From positions 186,001 to 250,000 of the forward strand of contig CAVTVK010000007.1 in the NCBI GenBank assembly GCA_963738135.1: DNA of 64,000 nt, in the 5' to 3' direction. Positions within the stretch are counted from its first letter, which is position 1. Every line of letters starts with the position of its first letter. Positions 61,508 through 64,000 of this stretch are shown here, one piece after another. The translations under genes were made by a program, and so were the position numbers. The notes below the pieces were generated by a model that saw only the letters and a program-made list of their open reading frames with translations, was not told where the DNA came from and ran no database searches. Source of the stretch: Bog-473 sp963738135. GTDB lineage: Bacteria > Actinomycetota > Acidimicrobiia > Acidimicrobiales > RAAP-2.

Positions 61508-61513
61508 ATCGTA
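61508..61513 (-). promoter_or_regulatory. Leaderless -10 hexamer for the PlsC-like gene
   Basis: TACGAT on the minus strand, 6 nt before the ATG at 61501. Confidence 0.45.
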
Positions 61514-61548
61514 CCGATCACACAGGTCGCGGCATCCTGGCTCGCGCG

Positions 61549-62845
61549 CTACGGACGGGCTGCCCCGATGAGGCCTTCGGTGAAGATGGGAGAGTACGAC
61601 ACGGTCGATCCCGTGAACGGTGCCTGAATCACCGTATCCGTCCCATAGGGGCCCGATCCGGCGTACATGACGACGTGGTCGACTTGGCTGTCACCGTCGA
61701 GGTTGTAATAGAACAGCAGGTCACCCGGTTGCAGTGCGTCGAGCGCCACGTGGGAGAGGGCAGGCCATTCCGTCTCGGTCGTCCGCGGAATGGAGATGCC
61801 CGCTTTGCCCCAAGCCCACTGGACGAGACCCGAGCAGTCGAATCCCACTCCGGGCTGCTCCCCGCCGAAGACGTAGGGCACACCCAGCTGGGACACCGCG
61901 GCCTGCAGGGCGGCCATCCCTGCGCTCCCGCCCTGGGCGGAACCGCCGACCGGCCCGGTGGCACCTCCGGCCTGGTTCGCGGCAGTTGTTGCCGCAGCCG
62001 CGCTTGACGAACCTCCGACAGCCCCGGCCACGGTTGCGGCCGTTGCCGCCGCGGCCGCGGCTTGTTGTTGCGCGGCCGCGCTCGCGCGCCGCAGCGGCAG
62101 CTGCTGCTTCCTGTTTTGCCTCTTGAATGGCTGCTGCCGCGACGTCCTGAGCCAGTTGACCCTGCACGAGGTTGAGGGTCGCCTTCGTCGTGGCGGCTTG
62201 TTGCTCGTTGGCCTGGGCGAGCGATTTCGCCTGCGCCGCGTCCGACTGGGCCTGTGACGCCTCCGCCTGCAGCGCAGCCTTCTGCGACTCAAGACGCGTC
62301 TCCGATTGCAGCAGCGACGTCTCGTCCTTGGTCAGGTTGCCGATGATCTGGTTTGTGTACTGGTTGCGCGCTTCGTTCATCGTCGCCGACGTCGAGAAGT
62401 ACGAGGCGAAGCCGGTCTGAGGAGTTCCGTGGACGTAGGCCTGCACCGCGTCCGCCGCGACGAGCCGACGGTCGGCGTCCACGGCCGAACGGGCGTGTTC
62501 GAGGTTGGTGGTGATCGCCTGCAACAACGTCTGCGCGTTCTGGAGGTTCTGCTCAGCGGTGTTGTATTTATCGTCGAGGATGGAGCTCTGCTGCTCCTCC
62601 TGCGCCAGCGTCGCCTCTATCTGGCTGACTTTGGACTGGGCGGCGTTGATCTGGGACTGGTTCGGCGCAGGTCCCGGCAACGTGGTGGATGTCGTTGCGC
62701 CGGCGCTCGTTGCCGCCGTTGCCGCCGCCGTGACGAACGCGACGACGAGACTCACGACCACGCCCACTCTGACAAGAGGAACCCGCTTGCGGGCAGTGCC
62801 CCGACAATTCACTGCATCCACGGCGCAACAGCGTAATGGCCGCAT
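61549..62845 (-). pseudogene. Secreted NlpC/P60 peptidoglycan hydrolase with coiled coil, frameshifted in the Ala linker
   Basis: First frame (ATG 62845): signal peptide (RVGVVVSLVVAFVTAAATAA), then a long coiled coil (INAAQSKVSQIEATLAQEEQ, TRLESQKAALQAEASQAQSD) as in RipA/CwlO-type hydrolases. Second frame: Ala/Gln linker and NlpC/P60 catalytic domain with VPYVFGGEQPGVGFDCSGLV (catalytic Cys), ALQPGDLLFYYNLDGDSQVD and HVVMYAG (catalytic His). The frames join by dropping one base near 62,083-62,092 in a GCG/CGC run. The hydrolase cleaves peptide stems during cell separation. Probably a sequence indel; if real, no hydrolase would be made. Confidence 0.82.
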
Positions 62846-62944
62846 GGTGGCAATTTCGGCATCCCCTCTGTTCCTCTTCCGTTGTATCCCGAGTTCGCGC
62901 GCTGTTTACCTTCCGTTGGTGTATCGGTTCGATTCGTACTCCGA

Positions 62945-62973
62945 TTGACCGTTGACGTTTGTCTCCATAGGGT
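62945..62973 (+). promoter_or_regulatory. Full promoter for the carboxylesterase
   Basis: TTGACC (62945-62950), a 17-nt spacer and TAGGGT (62968-62973), then 8 nt to the GTG at 62982. The best complete -35/-10 in the window, and leaderless. Confidence 0.6.
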
Positions 62974-62981
62974 CCCCAGGC

Positions 62982-64000
62982 GTGAAGGGTGTGGTGGAAA
63001 CCTCCCAGGGGAGGCTCAGGGGAGTCTGGCGCGGGGATCTCTGGTCGTTTTCGGGAGTCCCTTACGCACGGGCGCCGGTCGGCGCGCTGCGCTGGCGCCC
63101 CCCGTTGGAGGCCGATGGCTGGAGCGAGATTCGTGACGCGTCGACCTTCGGCCCGATTGCCCCGCAATCCGCTTCGGTGCCTGGCATCACGAGCCCGTCG
63201 GACCCGTCGGCGTCCGAGCCACACAGTGAGGATTGCCTCTCGCTCAATGTCTGGACCCCCGAGCTTCCGGCATCACCGAAGGACCTGGGACGCGGTCGTC
63301 CTGTCATGGTCTTTATTCACGGGGGTGGATTCACGTCGGGGAGCGGGTCGGTCTTCCTCTACCGCGGTGGGGAGTTGGTGCGCAACGGCGACGCCGTCGT
63401 CGTGACCATCAACTATCGCCTCGGCGCCCTGGGCTTCCTGGGTCATCGGGATCTGGCTGATCCGGACGGGCTGGTGGGGAACTGGGGTTTGCAGGACCAG
63501 CTCGCGGCACTTCGTTGGGTGCGGGACAACATTGCGGCTTTCGGCGGCGATCCGAATGTCGTCACCGTCTTCGGCGAGTCCGCGGGAGGCTTCAGCGTGG
63601 CCACGCTTCTCGGCACACCTGCCGCCAAGGGACTCTTTGGGCGCGCCATCGTGCAGAGCGGCGGAGTGCACGTGCACTCGTGTGAAGAGGCGGAGCGATC
63701 GGCTGAGCGCTTGGCGGCCGTCCTTGGAGTGGCGTCGTGCACCAGGGACGCGTTGGAGGGCATTCCCGCGACCGAGCTCGTGGCCGCCACCGAGGAATTG
63801 GGCAAGCGACGCCCCGACCCCGGCATGATCCCGTTGCCGTTCCTTCCGGTGGTCGACCGTGTGTTGCTGCCCGACCACCCGCTGGCTGCGGTTGCCGATG
63901 GTGCCGCCAAAGGGATCGACCTGCTGATCGGGACCAACCGGGACGAGCTGACGCTCTTCGGGCTCGGCAATCCCGCACTGATGGCGCTCGACGCTGATGG
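62982..64000 (+). CDS. Type-B carboxylesterase, 3' end beyond the window
   Basis: The first 339 or so residues of a carboxylesterase/lipase that hydrolyses esters. FSGVPYARAPVGALRWRPP, SEDCLSLNVWTPELP, MVFIHGGGFTSGSGS (oxyanion HGGG), QDQLAALRWVRDNIAAFGGD, and the nucleophile elbow VTVFGESAGGFSVATLLGTP are all in place. The Glu and His of the triad should lie in and after the visible end. GTG 62982 is fixed by its promoter. The frame is open at 64000. Confidence 0.92.
   Translation, partial: MKGVVETSQGRLRGVWRGDLWSFSGVPYARAPVGALRWRPPLEADGWSEIRDASTFGPIAPQSASVPGITSPSDPSASEPHSEDCLSLNVWTPELPASPKDLGRGRPVMVFIHGGGFTSGSGSVFLYRGGELVRNGDAVVVTINYRLGALGFLGHRDLADPDGLVGNWGLQDQLAALRWVRDNIAAFGGDPNVVTVFGESAGGFSVATLLGTPAAKGLFGRAIVQSGGVHVHSCEEAERSAERLAAVLGVASCTRDALEGIPATELVAATEELGKRRPDPGMIPLPFLPVVDRVLLPDHPLAAVADGAAKGIDLLIGTNRDELTLFGLGNPALMALDAD

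Overview
This window is very GC-rich, densely coding DNA from an actinomycete, most likely an uncultured-type member of the Acidimicrobiia. The class is inferred from gene order and style; no rRNA is present. Genes are packed head to tail, with many NTGA stop/start overlaps and frequent GTG/TTG starts. Two tiny actinobacterial ribosomal proteins (bL37 and bS22 types) are present. A core block (rsmI, metG, tatD, a cell-wall gene, rsmA, ispE, then glmU, prs, rplY, pth, mfd, surA-like, mazG, eno, ftsB, DUF501, ppx) matches in content, and largely in order, the Mycobacterium tuberculosis Rv1003-Rv1026 region.

Layout. 0-5 kb: a CBS protein, an acyl-CoA dehydrogenase, then a PRC/MgtE_N/CBS sensor-like protein overlapping an Nramp-family transporter whose metal-binding motifs look like the Mg-type branch; a proline-containing leader ORF and nested hairpins precede the pair. 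4.8-10 kb: an overlapping operon of GT4 glycosyltransferase, methyltransferase and alpha/alpha-toroid protein, then an MFS exporter. 10-15.5 kb: methyltransferase and aminopeptidase N, divergent from a PfkB kinase and YchF. 15.5-19.6 kb: small unknowns, two predicted lipoproteins (SCO1 and COG4315), a broken glycerophosphodiesterase and bL37. 19.6-28.8 kb: rsmI-metG-tatD-(DPBB protein)-rsmA-ispE, bS22, a VOC protein, a two-component system and tRNA-Gln.

28.8-32.7 kb is an accessory island next to tRNA-Gln: the C-terminal remnant of a tyrosine integrase, a visibly lower-GC large membrane protein, small mobile-type ORFs and decayed secreted-protein sequence. 32.7-49.8 kb returns to core genes, interrupted by a methyltransferase and a WbsX-like protein of surface-glycan type. 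49.8-61.5 kb is a surface-polysaccharide region: polytopic membrane protein, several GT2/GT4 enzymes, coiled-coil partners, an aminotransferase, GNAT, SDR epimerase and PlsC-like acyltransferase. The window ends in an NlpC/P60 protein and a carboxylesterase cut off by the window edge.

Three window-wide patterns stand out. (1) At least 13 genes have a -10-like hexamer TANNNT (one GATACT) 6-8 nt before the start codon, which indicates leaderless transcription and fixes many starts. (2) Several genes, most clearly pth and the SCO1 lipoprotein, can only have their conserved N-terminus if translation begins at CTG. (3) Six otherwise intact genes, plus one decayed fragment, carry a single-base frameshift, mostly an extra base in low-complexity or homopolymer sequence; these are either assembly indels or real lesions.
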